A stretch of 60,038 nucleotides of DNA from positions 1 to 60,038 of the forward strand of contig SFTJ01000013.1 of NCBI GenBank assembly GCA_004563195.1. Direction: 5' to 3'. This DNA is from a bacterium (lineage in GTDB: Bacteria > Bacteroidota > Bacteroidia > Bacteroidales > Muribaculaceae). The first letter of the stretch is position 1. The number at the start of each line of letters is the position of its first letter. The notes below the pieces were generated by a model. That model saw only the letters and a program-made list of their open reading frames with translations. It made no database searches and was not told the origin of the DNA. Positions 51,479-60,038 of the stretch are shown piece after piece. A program made the position numbers and the translations under genes.

Positions 51479-51581
51479 ATTGAGAGACGTTAATTTATAA
51501 AAATGCGATTTGTATTGCTTATTTAAAATGACTATCTTAAATTCTATGTGTTATTTTTTAAAATGTACATAAATACATCAT

Positions 51582-52052
51582 CTACGAAAAGTCATACAAC
51601 TCAGGTCTTTTAGGAGACAGACTGATTATATAATTAATCAGCTCGAACATTTCATTTGTTTCTTCGTCAAATGAGAAGTCGGTTTCTTCATACATGTTTT
51701 TCCCATTAATTACCATTCTTGCACCCCATGCGTCTTCAACTTCGTTTATATTTCGTATAGGACTGCTGATTAATGATATCAAACTATCAATTTTCTCTTT
51801 TTCATAGTTCGATAATTTTTTAATATAATTCGTACATTGTTCGGTTCCAGTCGTTGGCTCATAGTCAATAAAAACTAGACTATCATTTTTAACATATATA
51901 GAATAACGAACATCATCAACACATGATGTTGGAAACATGTAGATTTCTACAATATTCGAATATTCTTTAGTATTTATTTGCTTATTTGAGTCTTGCGAAT
52001 GGCAAGAATATAAGCATATTAGCATACTAATAACTATACCCATTTTCTTCAT
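51582..52052 (-). CDS. Hypothetical lipoprotein, candidate partner of the M91 protein
   Basis: The family is not recognised. From ATG 52052 the 156 residues begin MKKMGIVISMLICLYSC with a lipobox-like LYSC, predicting a lipid-anchored periplasmic or surface protein. The rest is acidic. The upstream M91 gene ends with TGA at 52055-52057, leaving 2 bp, so the two are translationally linked. A TTG at 52058 is an alternative start. A role as immunity protein is inferred from position. Confidence 0.65.
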   Translation of the reverse strand: MKKMGIVISMLICLYSCHSQDSNKQINTKEYSNIVEIYMFPTSCVDDVRYSIYVKNDSLVFIDYEPTTGTEQCTNYIKKLSNYEKEKIDSLISLISSPIRNINEVEDAWGARMVINGKNMYEETDFSFDEETNEMFELINYIISLSPKRPELYDFS

Positions 52053-52054
52053 AA

Positions 52055-52450
52055 TCAATATGCGCCTCGTAGATTAATATTTTGCTCTTCTCGTATCTGA
52101 TTTTCAGTGATATCATCTTTCTTTACACCTACCAACCCAACGGTTCTTAATTCCTCAGTTTTATGCGATTGCGTAATTGTATTTTCTGAATTAATTTTGT
52201 AAGTGTATTTAGACGTGGATGTTGAAGGAATATAATCGCCATCCATATAATGCTCTGCATGAATAAGTTCATGGCTTAAACCTATTTGTTGGGGGCGATA
52301 CTCTGCCGATACAACTCCTGTTTCTGGATTAACTGCCTTTATTCTCGGATTTGAGTTTGGGTCAAAATTGACTATGGCGTCTGATCCTACTCCATTTGAT
52401 GCAGCTAAATAATTAGTTGCTTTAGCAGTTATGTAACGACGAATGTTCAT
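52055..52450 (-). CDS. Stand-alone M91/NleD-like zinc metallopeptidase domain
   Basis: The 131 residues from MNIRRYITAKATNYLAASNG contain IGLSHELIHAEHYMDGDY (HExxH) followed by a downstream EELRTVGLVG and ITENQIREEQNINLRGAY. This order is typical of M91 peptidases such as NleD/HopH1 and of RHS-linked toxins of that family. The frame extends to 52570, but the promoter at 52478-52508 favours the ATG at 52450. No signal peptide or RHS shell is attached, so it is an orphan toxin module or a relic that kept a promoter. Confidence 0.72.
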   Translation of the reverse strand: MNIRRYITAKATNYLAASNGVGSDAIVNFDPNSNPRIKAVNPETGVVSAEYRPQQIGLSHELIHAEHYMDGDYIPSTSTSKYTYKINSENTITQSHKTEELRTVGLVGVKKDDITENQIREEQNINLRGAY

Positions 52451-52477
52451 GCGCTCCGATGTTAAGGTTCGTTTTCG

Positions 52478-52508
52478 TAAAGATAGATGGTATTTTTTAT
52501 AATCGCAA
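52478..52508 (-). promoter_or_regulatory. Promoter of the M91-lipoprotein pair
   Basis: On the minus strand TTG (52508-52506), a 20-bp gap and TATCTTTA (52485-52478) resemble the Bacteroidetes consensus, 27 bp before the ATG at 52450. Confidence 0.55.
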
Positions 52509-52586
52509 TAAAATTTAGTTAAAAATTCAGCCTTTCCCCCATCGGTGGGCGTTTTAACACGGATTTGCATAAAACGGTGCTTATTT

Positions 52587-52777
52587 AAACACAGATTTGC
52601 ACAAATTATTTAGAACACGGATTTACACAATGCTGTGTTTATCCGTGCCATGTTTGTGATAATCTCTGTTTTTTTATTACCGCGGCAGTCGCGATGGTAT
52701 CCAACCTGAAAGGTTGAACGCCGAGGGCGAAGCCCGAGTGCTCTTAGCCGGGGGTTAAGCGTTAGCGCAACCCCCGG
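52587..52777. repeat. Right island-flanking repeat with REP-like palindrome
   Basis: AAACACAG (587-594), GATTTACACAATGCTG (620-635) and then a GC-rich module (683-777) with GCCGAGGGCGAAGCCCGAG and GGGGGTTAAGCGTTAGCGCA occur in the same order and direction as at 48456-48654. Confidence 0.65.
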
Positions 52778-52876
52778 GAATATATGCCATCAAAAGAAAA
52801 GCGTCTGAAAGACGCGAAAACAGCCGCCAAAGCAAGTGATATTCGCGTTCTTCGCACAATGATGGATGTAACGATA

Positions 52877-52959
52877 CCGAGGGTTACGCTTTGCTACACC
52901 CCCGGCTAAGAGCCACTCGCTCCGCTCGGGCATTAGACCTTTCAGGTCGTGCTGCGGTT
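52877..52959. repeat. Inverted copy of the REP-like module
   Basis: The text from CCGAGGGTTACGCTTTGCTA through CGGCTAAGAGCCACTCGC to CATTAGACCTTTCAGGTCG is the reverse complement of the module at 52700-52777, with changes. The pair forms a large imperfect palindrome around about 100 bp, similar to REP/BIME structures. No transposase gene is near. Confidence 0.65.
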
Positions 52960-53026
52960 ATCCGGATGCGGTAATCTGGTGATTATCAGCCAATCAACGT
53001 CTCGACGTTGCGCGACGGTATTCCTT

Positions 53027-54460
53027 TCACAATATTCGCTTCAGCCCTATGGCGCTTATCGTTAGTGATATGGCGCTCATTACCACGGCTATGAGCCACA
53101 AATCCATCTCCATTGCCACTGCCACTGCCGTTACCACCGCCATAGCATACACTGTGTGCACCACCACGCTTTTATCCAAGGTCAATCCATATCGCCCGAA
53201 ATACACCACCCCAACTATAATATTATATATCAAATACCACAACACAAACGAGATGCCCATGCCGCTAAGTCCCCAATAATTGTAGAATGAGATATTGAGC
53301 ACCGCACCCACCACCACGCTTGCGCTCTCGGTTATCATATACACCTTGCCGTCGCCGCGGGCTAATATCACAAATGCCATTGCCCACGATGTGGCTCTGA
53401 ACACCATCCCCACAAGCATATAGGTGAGAAATGTGAGCGCTGCAAAAAATTCTTCGCTGTAGAGCAGCGCCACCACGGGTTTGCGCAGGCACATCATCGC
53501 TGCCACTATGGGCACCAACACCAGCAGCAGTATGTTTATCTCTTGACTCACAAATATGCCGCTGCGCTTGCGGCTGTGTGCCTGACTTGCCAGGCGCGGA
53601 TAATACTCCACTGCCATTGCTCCGAACACGAGCCCTACATATCGGTTTACAAGTGTATATCCCGTCTGATAGTAGCCCAACTGCACTTCGCCGCCCACCA
53701 GATTGATGTAGGTGCTGATAACATACGATGCCAATATCGATAGAAATGTGCCTATGGTCATATATATGCCGAGACTCACGAAGCCTTTTCCCATTGCCAC
53801 CACTTGGCTGCGGGGCATAGTCACGGCGGGCACTTCGCGATTGCGCAAAACATAGGCGCTCACCATGCCTGCCAACGAATATGCCACTATCGAGGGCACT
53901 ACGCTGTCGATTCGCCAATAGTAGAACATGGGCACCGACACCACAAGTCCTGCCACCGAGCCATACACCGATGCCCGCGCCAGATTGCCAAGGCGCTGCG
54001 TGCCTTGAAGCACGGCATGCTCGCCTCCGGTGAGCGATAGCATCAGCACCGATGCCGACAGCATCACAAAGCCCCATATATGCTCGGTGTCGCCAAAGGT
54101 GATGCGGCTTAGCACGGGTGCCATGGCTATAGTGAGCAATGCGCCTATCAGTCCGAGCCACAGCGACCACGAGCGCACCACATGCACTATCCGAGCCACT
54201 GCGCTCGCATTGCCTTGAGTGGCATGGGTGGTGATGTCGCGCACGCTGCTGGTGCGTATGCCCAGATTGGCGCCGGTGTTTATCATATCGAGTGCCGAAT
54301 TCCATAGCCCGAAAAGTCCCACTCCGGCGGGCCCTAACCATAGCGACACGAGCTTGGTGCGCACCACGCTGCACACTATATTGGCCATCTGCACGCCGCC
54401 AAATATGCCCATGGCTTTTACCACCATGCGGGTGATGCCGTTATGACGGGTTGGTTTCAT
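53027..54460 (-). CDS. Polysaccharide flippase, MOP/MATE-like (Wzx type)
   Basis: This inner-membrane protein probably flips lipid-linked sugars. The 477 residues contain about 12-14 hydrophobic segments; the opening GVQMANIVCSVVRTKLVSLW and LGPAGVGLFGLWNSALDMIN are typical of the polysaccharide-export flippase family. It overlaps the upstream acetyltransferase-like gene by 4 bp (ATGA), implying coupling. The substrate is unknown; O-antigen or enterobacterial-common-antigen-like polymers are possible. Confidence 0.87.
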   Translation of the reverse strand: MKPTRHNGITRMVVKAMGIFGGVQMANIVCSVVRTKLVSLWLGPAGVGLFGLWNSALDMINTGANLGIRTSSVRDITTHATQGNASAVARIVHVVRSWSLWLGLIGALLTIAMAPVLSRITFGDTEHIWGFVMLSASVLMLSLTGGEHAVLQGTQRLGNLARASVYGSVAGLVVSVPMFYYWRIDSVVPSIVAYSLAGMVSAYVLRNREVPAVTMPRSQVVAMGKGFVSLGIYMTIGTFLSILASYVISTYINLVGGEVQLGYYQTGYTLVNRYVGLVFGAMAVEYYPRLASQAHSRKRSGIFVSQEINILLLVLVPIVAAMMCLRKPVVALLYSEEFFAALTFLTYMLVGMVFRATSWAMAFVILARGDGKVYMITESASVVVGAVLNISFYNYWGLSGMGISFVLWYLIYNIIVGVVYFGRYGLTLDKSVVVHTVYAMAVVTAVAVAMEMDLWLIAVVMSAISLTISAIGLKRIL

Positions 54461-55410
54461 CGGAGGGTTATTTTGTAGGTATTATACACAATGGCTCTGC
54501 CGCCCATACCGCATTTTTGCAGCACAAGGCCTTCGTTGAGATAGCGCCCGCGGTCTTCGTTCGATATTCCGAAGTCGAGATAGCGGCTGTCTTTGCCTGC
54601 GTTGGCTATGATATGCTGATATATGGCTGGAATCACGCGATATTGCCATCCTTGTGGCGTAGCGGCTGTGTACTGCGAGTGCAGCACTCCGCCTATGCTG
54701 TATATCACTATGCCGCCCAGCAATTCGCCGTCTTTCTCGGCGGCGTAGAGGCGTATCTGCTCGGGAAAGCGCGATTTCAGCAGCTGCATCTCTTCGAGGC
54801 TGTGCACGGGGGTGGCGTCGTAGCGTTCTTTGAGCAATTGGCTCAATATTTGCCAGTAATCGGCCCATCGGTCGCTCTCGCCCACTATAACTCCGTTTTT
54901 TCGCGCACAAGCCACCGACGATTTTGCGCCGGTATTGAAGTGCAGCGGGCATCGCAGGTCGATGGTGGTCGACACATTGCTCACCGTGAGTTCGGCACCG
55001 TGTCGAAAGAGTGCGTATAGGTCTTCCTCGGCAGGATATCTGTGATAGATGTGCGGCATGGCTCGATATTCCATCTCGCTTATGCCGTCGGCTTTGAGAT
55101 AACTTACGGCGGCATCCATCACTTGCAGCATCACCACCACATTGAAGTGTAGCAGAGGCATTATCCAGCCGCCGTAGGTGAGTCCGCGATGCGAATATAG
55201 CACATTGCCTTCTCGGTTGGCTGGCAGCAATGCCACCAACCGCTCGCCTTGATATGCCATTAGCGAATAGTCGGCAAATCGGTCGCTGTGATAATCCATA
55301 TAGGCGCGACGATGCAGAAACGAACTGTTCTTTGCCGTTTCCACAAATTCATCCCACTCCTTGCGGTGGCATGGCTCGTAGCGTTCTATTCTTATCACTT
55401 CTTCTTTCAT
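54457..55410 (-). CDS. FemAB/GNAT-like acyltransferase
   Basis: The 317 residues contain a FemAB-like first half (RKEWDEFVETAKNSSFLHRR; YSLMAYQGERLVALLPANRE) and a second GNAT-like half with LYAAEKDGELLGGIVIYSIG and YLDFGISNEDRGRYLNEGLV. The family transfers amino acids or acyl groups to cell-wall or surface sugars; the donor and acceptor are not known here. It overlaps both neighbours by 4 bp (ATGA), so the three genes are translationally coupled. Confidence 0.78.
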   Translation of the reverse strand: MKEEVIRIERYEPCHRKEWDEFVETAKNSSFLHRRAYMDYHSDRFADYSLMAYQGERLVALLPANREGNVLYSHRGLTYGGWIMPLLHFNVVVMLQVMDAAVSYLKADGISEMEYRAMPHIYHRYPAEEDLYALFRHGAELTVSNVSTTIDLRCPLHFNTGAKSSVACARKNGVIVGESDRWADYWQILSQLLKERYDATPVHSLEEMQLLKSRFPEQIRLYAAEKDGELLGGIVIYSIGGVLHSQYTAATPQGWQYRVIPAIYQHIIANAGKDSRYLDFGISNEDRGRYLNEGLVLQKCGMGGRAIVYNTYKITLR

Positions 55411-56750
55411 CGGCGCATCCAGGTTTCGGGATTGAGTTTCACTTTCTCTTTGCGTATCTCGAAGTGCAAGATTGTGCGATTATCGTCTTCGCTGTCGCTG
55501 TAAATCTTGCCTATATTCTGATTCATCTTCACTTTTTCGCCGGTGCGAACATATATTTCCGAGAGGTTAACATATATGGTGAGATAACTGCCATGGCGCA
55601 CCATCACCACGTTGTTAAATCCGTCCTGACGGAATATTGCGCTCACCTTGCCTTCGTAGATGGCGCGTGCCACGGCTCCGGGCTGTGTCTCGATGTCGAT
55701 ACCGCCGTTGTCGGTGGTCACATATTTCAGTTCGGGATGCTTGTTCACCCCGAAGTGGCTCACTATCTTATAGCGTCCGGTTACCGGATAGGGCAATTTG
55801 CCTTTATTGCTCTCAAAGCTGCCCGATAGTGCCATATCGGGTTTCTCGGGCGCGGTTTTGGGTGTTGCGGGCTTACTGCTTTCGGTTTTTTCGGCCTTAC
55901 TATCTGTGGCTTTGCTCTCGGCACTGCCTTGCGATTTGCCTTGAGAGGCTTTCTTGCGTTGCTCTTCCTCTCTTCTTCGCTTTTCTTCTTGCTCTTTACG
56001 GCGCTTCTCGGCTGCTATGCGTTCTTGTTCTATCAAGCGGTCGAGGGTTGCATCGAGTGCCTGGGCTTGTTTTTTCTTCTCGGCAAGTATCTGGTTGAGT
56101 TGAGCACCTTCTTTCTTTAGTTTGTTCACCACATCGCTCTGCTGGCGCTTTTTCTGCTCCAGCGTGAGTTTTGCCAGATTTTGGTCTTTGATATTATTGC
56201 TCTTTTCGGTGGCGAGGCTGTTGATGTGTGCTCGGCTTGCCTCAAGTCGTTTCTGCATCTCGCCTATCTCTTGCGATTGGCGCTTTTGCCATGCCGAAAA
56301 TTCGCGCAGATAGCGCATGCGACGCAGGGCTTGATGAAACGACGACGATTGGAACACAAACAGCAACTTATCTACCGACGAACTGCGGGAATGTATCTTC
56401 CTTATGGCTTTGCCATACTCGTCGCGCAGTTCTTGAAGCTTAGCTTCGTTGGCGGCTATGCTGTCGTTCACGCTCTTCAACTCGGCGTTTATTGCATCGA
56501 GTTGCTTGATCAGGTTGTCAATCGACCGCTGCTGCTCGCCTATCTCGGCTGTGATGGTGTTGAGCTGATTGAGTTGTCGGCGGGTATCGGCTTTATTCTT
56601 GTCGATTTTCTGCGATGTCTCCTTTATTTCGCGCTGTGTCTTTGCCTTTTGCTGCTTTATCGACTTCACAGTCTGTGCTTCCACACCACTCGGCGCCATC
56701 GCGCTGAGCAGTGCCACTAGCAGTACGGCTAACACTCGCTGTAGTTTCAT
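55407..56750 (-). CDS. EnvC-like murein hydrolase activator with degenerate LytM domain
   Basis: This is a periplasmic division protein of 447 residues: signal peptide (to about residue 25), coiled coil (about 30-280, with a Lys/Arg/Glu-rich stretch), a low-complexity linker, and a C-terminal M23/LytM fold (about 325-447). The zinc ligands of active M23 enzymes are missing: the HxGxD site reads NGGID, the YxHL site reads YVNLS, and HxH reads ILHFE. This is as expected for an EnvC-type activator of amidases rather than an enzyme. Confidence 0.88.
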   Translation of the reverse strand: MKLQRVLAVLLVALLSAMAPSGVEAQTVKSIKQQKAKTQREIKETSQKIDKNKADTRRQLNQLNTITAEIGEQQRSIDNLIKQLDAINAELKSVNDSIAANEAKLQELRDEYGKAIRKIHSRSSSVDKLLFVFQSSSFHQALRRMRYLREFSAWQKRQSQEIGEMQKRLEASRAHINSLATEKSNNIKDQNLAKLTLEQKKRQQSDVVNKLKKEGAQLNQILAEKKKQAQALDATLDRLIEQERIAAEKRRKEQEEKRRREEEQRKKASQGKSQGSAESKATDSKAEKTESSKPATPKTAPEKPDMALSGSFESNKGKLPYPVTGRYKIVSHFGVNKHPELKYVTTDNGGIDIETQPGAVARAIYEGKVSAIFRQDGFNNVVMVRHGSYLTIYVNLSEIYVRTGEKVKMNQNIGKIYSDSEDDNRTILHFEIRKEKVKLNPETWMRR

Positions 56751-56821
56751 ATCGGTCCTCTCTATCTGTTGGTTTTCTGTCGATTTCTTTACTTACGGGT
56801 TATTTGCTCGTTACCCAAACT

Positions 56822-57658
56822 TCACTTGGTGGTCGAACCCAGCGACTTGAGTATTGCCGAAGCATTGGTCTTGCTGTAGCCCGACGGTATCTCAAGGTCG
56901 TTGTTGATATCGCTGTTCCACTGCAGGTTCTTCAAGTTGAGGTCGAGGGTAAGTGCCCTTTTGGCTATGGTGGTCGAAGCGCTGATGCTTGTTGCCACGG
57001 TGCCTGCCACAGTGCCGGTGCTGTTGCCGTACACTACGTTATATATCGATGCACGGCCTTCGGGAAATACGTCGAGTGCCACCAGATTATCGTTGCCGTC
57101 GAAGGTATACACATAGCCAAATCCTTCATAGGTGTTCTTCGGAGCAAGTGTGGTCACGCCGTTGTTCTCGCTTATGTTCACATCTCCACCCATCTTTGCG
57201 CTGAGTGTGCCCTTGCCCAATATGTGAGCGCGCCCAAGCAGCAGGTCTTGCAGTGTGGTCACATCCACAGGCACTCCGCTGGTGAGCAACGATGCATCTT
57301 CTTCGATATAAACGCGGTGCAGACGGTCGATTATCACTATCTTATTGCCTTCGATGTGTATCTTTGCCACTTCTATGCCTAACAGTGGTCGCATCGATAT
57401 CGATATCGACTTGCCGCGCACCATCTTGAGCTGCATTGTCGACGACATGCTCTTACCCGAATTCAATGTCACCTTGCCGCTTGTCACGAGAGTGCGCCAA
57501 TCGCCGTACTTAGCAATCGATGCCAATCGGTTTTGGCTGCTGCCCTGATATGTTCCGCCGCTAATGGTGGGTTCCACATTCTGCTTTTGGCTTCCGCAGC
57601 CGGTGCTCACTATGGCAAGAATTGCCGTCATTATCATTATTATTGCTGTTCTTTTCAT
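56822..57658 (-). CDS. DUF4292 family lipoprotein
   Basis: The 278 residues start MKRTAIIMIMTAILAIVSTG with the lipobox Cys at 21, so it is a lipid-anchored envelope protein. The body (VTLNSGKSMSSTMQLKMVRG; KIVIIDRLHRVYIEEDASLL) has alternating strands and resembles the LolA/LolB-like fold that DUF4292 proteins share. A role in outer-membrane lipoprotein handling is possible but unproven. It lies 15 bp after the TPR gene. Confidence 0.82.
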   Translation of the reverse strand: MKRTAIIMIMTAILAIVSTGCGSQKQNVEPTISGGTYQGSSQNRLASIAKYGDWRTLVTSGKVTLNSGKSMSSTMQLKMVRGKSISISMRPLLGIEVAKIHIEGNKIVIIDRLHRVYIEEDASLLTSGVPVDVTTLQDLLLGRAHILGKGTLSAKMGGDVNISENNGVTTLAPKNTYEGFGYVYTFDGNDNLVALDVFPEGRASIYNVVYGNSTGTVAGTVATSISASTTIAKRALTLDLNLKNLQWNSDINNDLEIPSGYSKTNASAILKSLGSTTK

Positions 57659-57673
57659 CTTTTGCGGGTTTGC

Positions 57674-59497
57674 TTATTTGAAAAAATATGTTTTGTGCTC
57701 CACTTTACGCTGAAGCAATTTGTTGTCGGGGTCATCTACGAGGGCTTGCTTCCACTGCTCCAATGCCTCATCGGGGCGAGCGTTCATAAAGAGTATGTCG
57801 CCGTAGTGCTCCTTGATTGTGGCATCCAATTTAAATTCTTCGCCTTGCTCTACGGCTTGTTTTTTCTCGGCTTCTATCACTTTCTCCATATAGAGCAATG
57901 CCTCCTTATAATTGGCTTTGCAGAACAATATCCAAGCGTAGGTGTCGAGATATGTTGGATTCTCGGGTTCTGCCATTATGGTGCGATAGCTCATCTGCTC
58001 TGCCTTATTCAGGTCGCCGCCCATGCATGCCAAGTTGTAGGCATAATTATTGAGCGTGCTCACCCTGTCGGGAGCATATTCGAGCGCTTTCTCATACATT
58101 GCCAACACGCGCACCGTATCGCCCGATTGGTAATATGCATCGCCCTTGAGTTCATACAAGCCGGCAAGCATATCCATATCGTTTTTGTCGGCTACTGCCA
58201 AGGTCTTGTCGTATATTTCTTGAGCTTTATCATATTTCTTGTCCTGGGCATAGAGTATGCCGAGCAGACGCATCAACTCAACGTCGTTTTCGTTGTAGGT
58301 CAGCGCCTTAATGCACATTTCCTGCGCTTCACTCAGACGGTCTTCATTGGCATAGCAATACACCAGCATGCGCCACTTTTCAGGATTGGCAGGCTCTATG
58401 TCGAGAGCATATTGCAACTGCTCTGCTGCGCCGCTATAGTCTTCCATTGTCCACAGATACTCTGCAAAAAGTTCGCGGATGCTAAATTCATGCGGATGCT
58501 CGTCGACAAGCACCTTAAAGAGGTTAACGGCGCGGTCCGACGAGTCGCGGCTATGCACCAGCTCTACCGAATATTCGAGTAGCGCCTCGCGCTTTTCGTC
58601 TACGGCCAACTCTTTGTTGATGAGCGCCTTATACATCTGCTTATCATAGTTCACCGTGTCGCCTATGCTGTGATAGTAGTCGGCTCGTTTCAGATATATT
58701 CTTCCGTTATCGGGCTCTAAACGCTCGGCGCGGTCGAAATAGGCATCCACGCTGTCGGGCTTATGATAAAATTTGAAGATATCGCTCATAAACAGGTTAT
58801 ATGTCACATTCTCGGGCGCCGTAGCAAGCAGCGAACGGCACTCTTCGAGGCACTTGGTGGTGTCGTTGAGCGACATATATGCCACTGCCTTGCCTGCCGT
58901 ATATTCCAGACTTCGCCCTTCTTGTGCTTCAAGTTTATTGTAGGTCTCAATCGACTGCTCAAATCGGCCCAATTTATCATATAAATTGGCAAGCGGATAG
59001 AGCACATTCACATTGTTGGGATAGCGCTCGTTCACTTGCTCATATATTGCCAATGCCGAGTCGACGGGCAGTGCCATCTGCGCCAAAGTGGCATAATCAA
59101 TTGCTTCGATATAGCCTCCCTTGCCTTCTCGATAGTATTCGGCTCGCAAGCGTTCGCTCAAATCCACATAGACGCGGTCGGTTGTATATGCCAATGCCAA
59201 TACGCTCTTTCCGAGTTCGTCCGATATTACTGTATTGCTTGGGTCGATGGTGCGTGCATAGCGCAGAATGTCGAAACTGCGGTCCAAATCCTCTTCTCCG
59301 ATGCATCGCATTGCCTCAAGGAAGAGATATTCGGCCTTCCGATGGTCGCTATCACTCACTTTCTCTCGCCCTTCGGGGAAAAATGAGGCAAACGACCGTG
59401 GCTCCAAGACATCAATATCCGCAAAAAGCGGAAACACTATGCTCAGAGCAGCCAACAATGCCACAACCTTGTTTCTGTCAATAATTATCCTCATCAA
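57674..59497 (-). CDS. Tetratricopeptide-repeat protein, exported
   Basis: The 607 residues begin with a signal-peptide-like stretch (KVVALLAALSIVFPLFADID) and then carry many TPR units, for example NVLYPLANLYDKLGRFEQSI, PEKWRMLVYCYANEDRLSEA, ALEYAPDRVSTLNNYAYNLA. Such proteins act as envelope scaffolds. The conserved order dut-TPR-DUF4292-EnvC in Bacteroidetes suggests a shared cell-envelope role (inference). Confidence 0.87.
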   Translation of the reverse strand: MMRIIIDRNKVVALLAALSIVFPLFADIDVLEPRSFASFFPEGREKVSDSDHRKAEYLFLEAMRCIGEEDLDRSFDILRYARTIDPSNTVISDELGKSVLALAYTTDRVYVDLSERLRAEYYREGKGGYIEAIDYATLAQMALPVDSALAIYEQVNERYPNNVNVLYPLANLYDKLGRFEQSIETYNKLEAQEGRSLEYTAGKAVAYMSLNDTTKCLEECRSLLATAPENVTYNLFMSDIFKFYHKPDSVDAYFDRAERLEPDNGRIYLKRADYYHSIGDTVNYDKQMYKALINKELAVDEKREALLEYSVELVHSRDSSDRAVNLFKVLVDEHPHEFSIRELFAEYLWTMEDYSGAAEQLQYALDIEPANPEKWRMLVYCYANEDRLSEAQEMCIKALTYNENDVELMRLLGILYAQDKKYDKAQEIYDKTLAVADKNDMDMLAGLYELKGDAYYQSGDTVRVLAMYEKALEYAPDRVSTLNNYAYNLACMGGDLNKAEQMSYRTIMAEPENPTYLDTYAWILFCKANYKEALLYMEKVIEAEKKQAVEQGEEFKLDATIKEHYGDILFMNARPDEALEQWKQALVDDPDNKLLQRKVEHKTYFFK

Positions 59498-59539
59498 AAA
59501 AAATTTGAAATAATATTTTTGTTGTCCTGTTCGATTGTT

Positions 59540-59983
59540 TCACTTCACTCCGGTGTGACCAAAGCCGCCCTCGCCTCGGGTGGTGGTCTCGAGCGTATCG
59601 GTTGCCTCCCATTCCACCTTCGAGTAGTTGGTTACCACCATCTGGCAGATGCGCTCTCCGTTCTCTATCACAAACGGCTCATTCGAGAGGTTTATCAATA
59701 TCACTCCCACCTCGCCGCGATAGTCGGCATCGATGGTGCCGGGCGTATTGAGCAGTGTAATGCCTTTCTTCAGCGCCAATCCACTGCGCGGACGCAACTG
59801 GCACTCATAGCCGTGGGGCAACTCTATGCTTATTCCCGTCGGAACAAGGGCACGCTGCATCGGCTCAAGTACCATTGGCTCCTGTAGCCACGCACGCAAG
59901 TCCATTCCTGCGCTATCCTCGGTGCTATAACTCGGCAAAGCATTGTTCGATCGGTTTATTATCTTCACTTTCACTATTTCCAT
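59540..59983 (-). CDS. dut: Deoxyuridine 5'-triphosphate nucleotidohydrolase
   Basis: It hydrolyses dUTP to dUMP, protecting DNA from uracil. The 147 residues contain the five family motifs: SAGMDLRAWL, LVPTGISIELP, RPRSGLALKKGITLLNTPGT with IDADYRGEVGVILINLS, RICQMVV, and the P-loop-like RGEGGFGHTGVK at the end. The length is normal. It heads the envelope operon; a weak -7 box (TATTTTCG) lies at 60021-60028 near the window edge. Confidence 0.97.
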   Translation of the reverse strand: MEIVKVKIINRSNNALPSYSTEDSAGMDLRAWLQEPMVLEPMQRALVPTGISIELPHGYECQLRPRSGLALKKGITLLNTPGTIDADYRGEVGVILINLSNEPFVIENGERICQMVVTNYSKVEWEATDTLETTTRGEGGFGHTGVK

Positions 59984-60038
59984 GTCTTTTTTTCCTCTTT
60001 ATTGTTTTCTAAATATCTTGCGAAAATAATGAAATCCC

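Noticed and set aside
53265..54374. 369-codon minus-strand frame rich in Arg, His and Ser
   Set aside because: It is an alternative frame of the flippase gene; composition is typical of out-of-frame reading and the flippase has clear membrane segments.

Overview
The window reads as chromosomal DNA from a gut-type Bacteroidales bacterium, possibly Muribaculaceae (inference; no 16S rRNA is present). Supporting signs are: most intergenic starts carry a Bacteroidetes promoter (TTTG-like -33 box, about 20 bp, then TAnnTTTG), Shine-Dalgarno sites are largely absent, prfB has no frameshift, the GlmU-like fused protein and DUF4292 lipoprotein are Bacteroidetes types, and there is a mucin/O-GlcNAc-type GH84 enzyme.

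Layout. Positions 1-194 hold the right end of an IS66-family insertion sequence, followed by a short tandem repeat. Positions 276-18722 hold one minus-strand ribosomal supercluster in the order rpsL-rpsG-fusA-rpsJ-rplC-D-W-B-rpsS-rplV-rpsC-rplP-rpmC-rpsQ-rplN-X-E-rpsN-H-rplF-R-rpsE-rpmD-rplO-secY-map-infA-rpmJ-rpsM-K-D-rpoA-rplQ. It has a clear promoter upstream of rpsL and a terminator after rplQ. Several longer gaps (before rpsD, rplC, rpsG and rpsH) contain candidate RNA hairpins that may be autoregulatory leaders.

Positions 19-30 kb carry housekeeping genes: a GlmU-like protein, an SLC13 permease, asnB, the anaerobic ribonucleotide reductase pair nrdD-nrdG, and a CPA2 antiporter. At 30.1-32.5 kb lies the most striking gene, a Ser/Thr kinase-like protein fused to two tandem FGE/SUMF1 (C-type-lectin-fold) domains. 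The end of each domain differs between the copies almost only at first and second codon positions, between fixed flanks. This is the signature expected of diversity-generating retroelement (DGR) variable regions; no reverse transcriptase or template repeat is visible here. Then follow a secreted GH84 enzyme, two DUF4143-type ATPases each with repeats at its promoter, prfB-argB, asd, an acyl-CoA synthetase, xpt-pbuX-like purine salvage, an M20 deacylase, and greA-HIT.

Positions 48.4-53.0 kb are an accessory island: a short secreted RHS shell with an HExxH C-terminal domain and a probable immunity gene, plus a separate M91/NleD-like metallopeptidase gene with a lipoprotein partner. Similar repeats and REP-like palindromes bracket it. 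Positions 53.0-60.0 kb are an envelope operon running from dut through TPR, DUF4292, an EnvC-like protein and a FemAB/GNAT-like protein to a polysaccharide flippase.

All assignments rest on reading the sequence and family knowledge; no searches were run. Counts quoted are hand counts.
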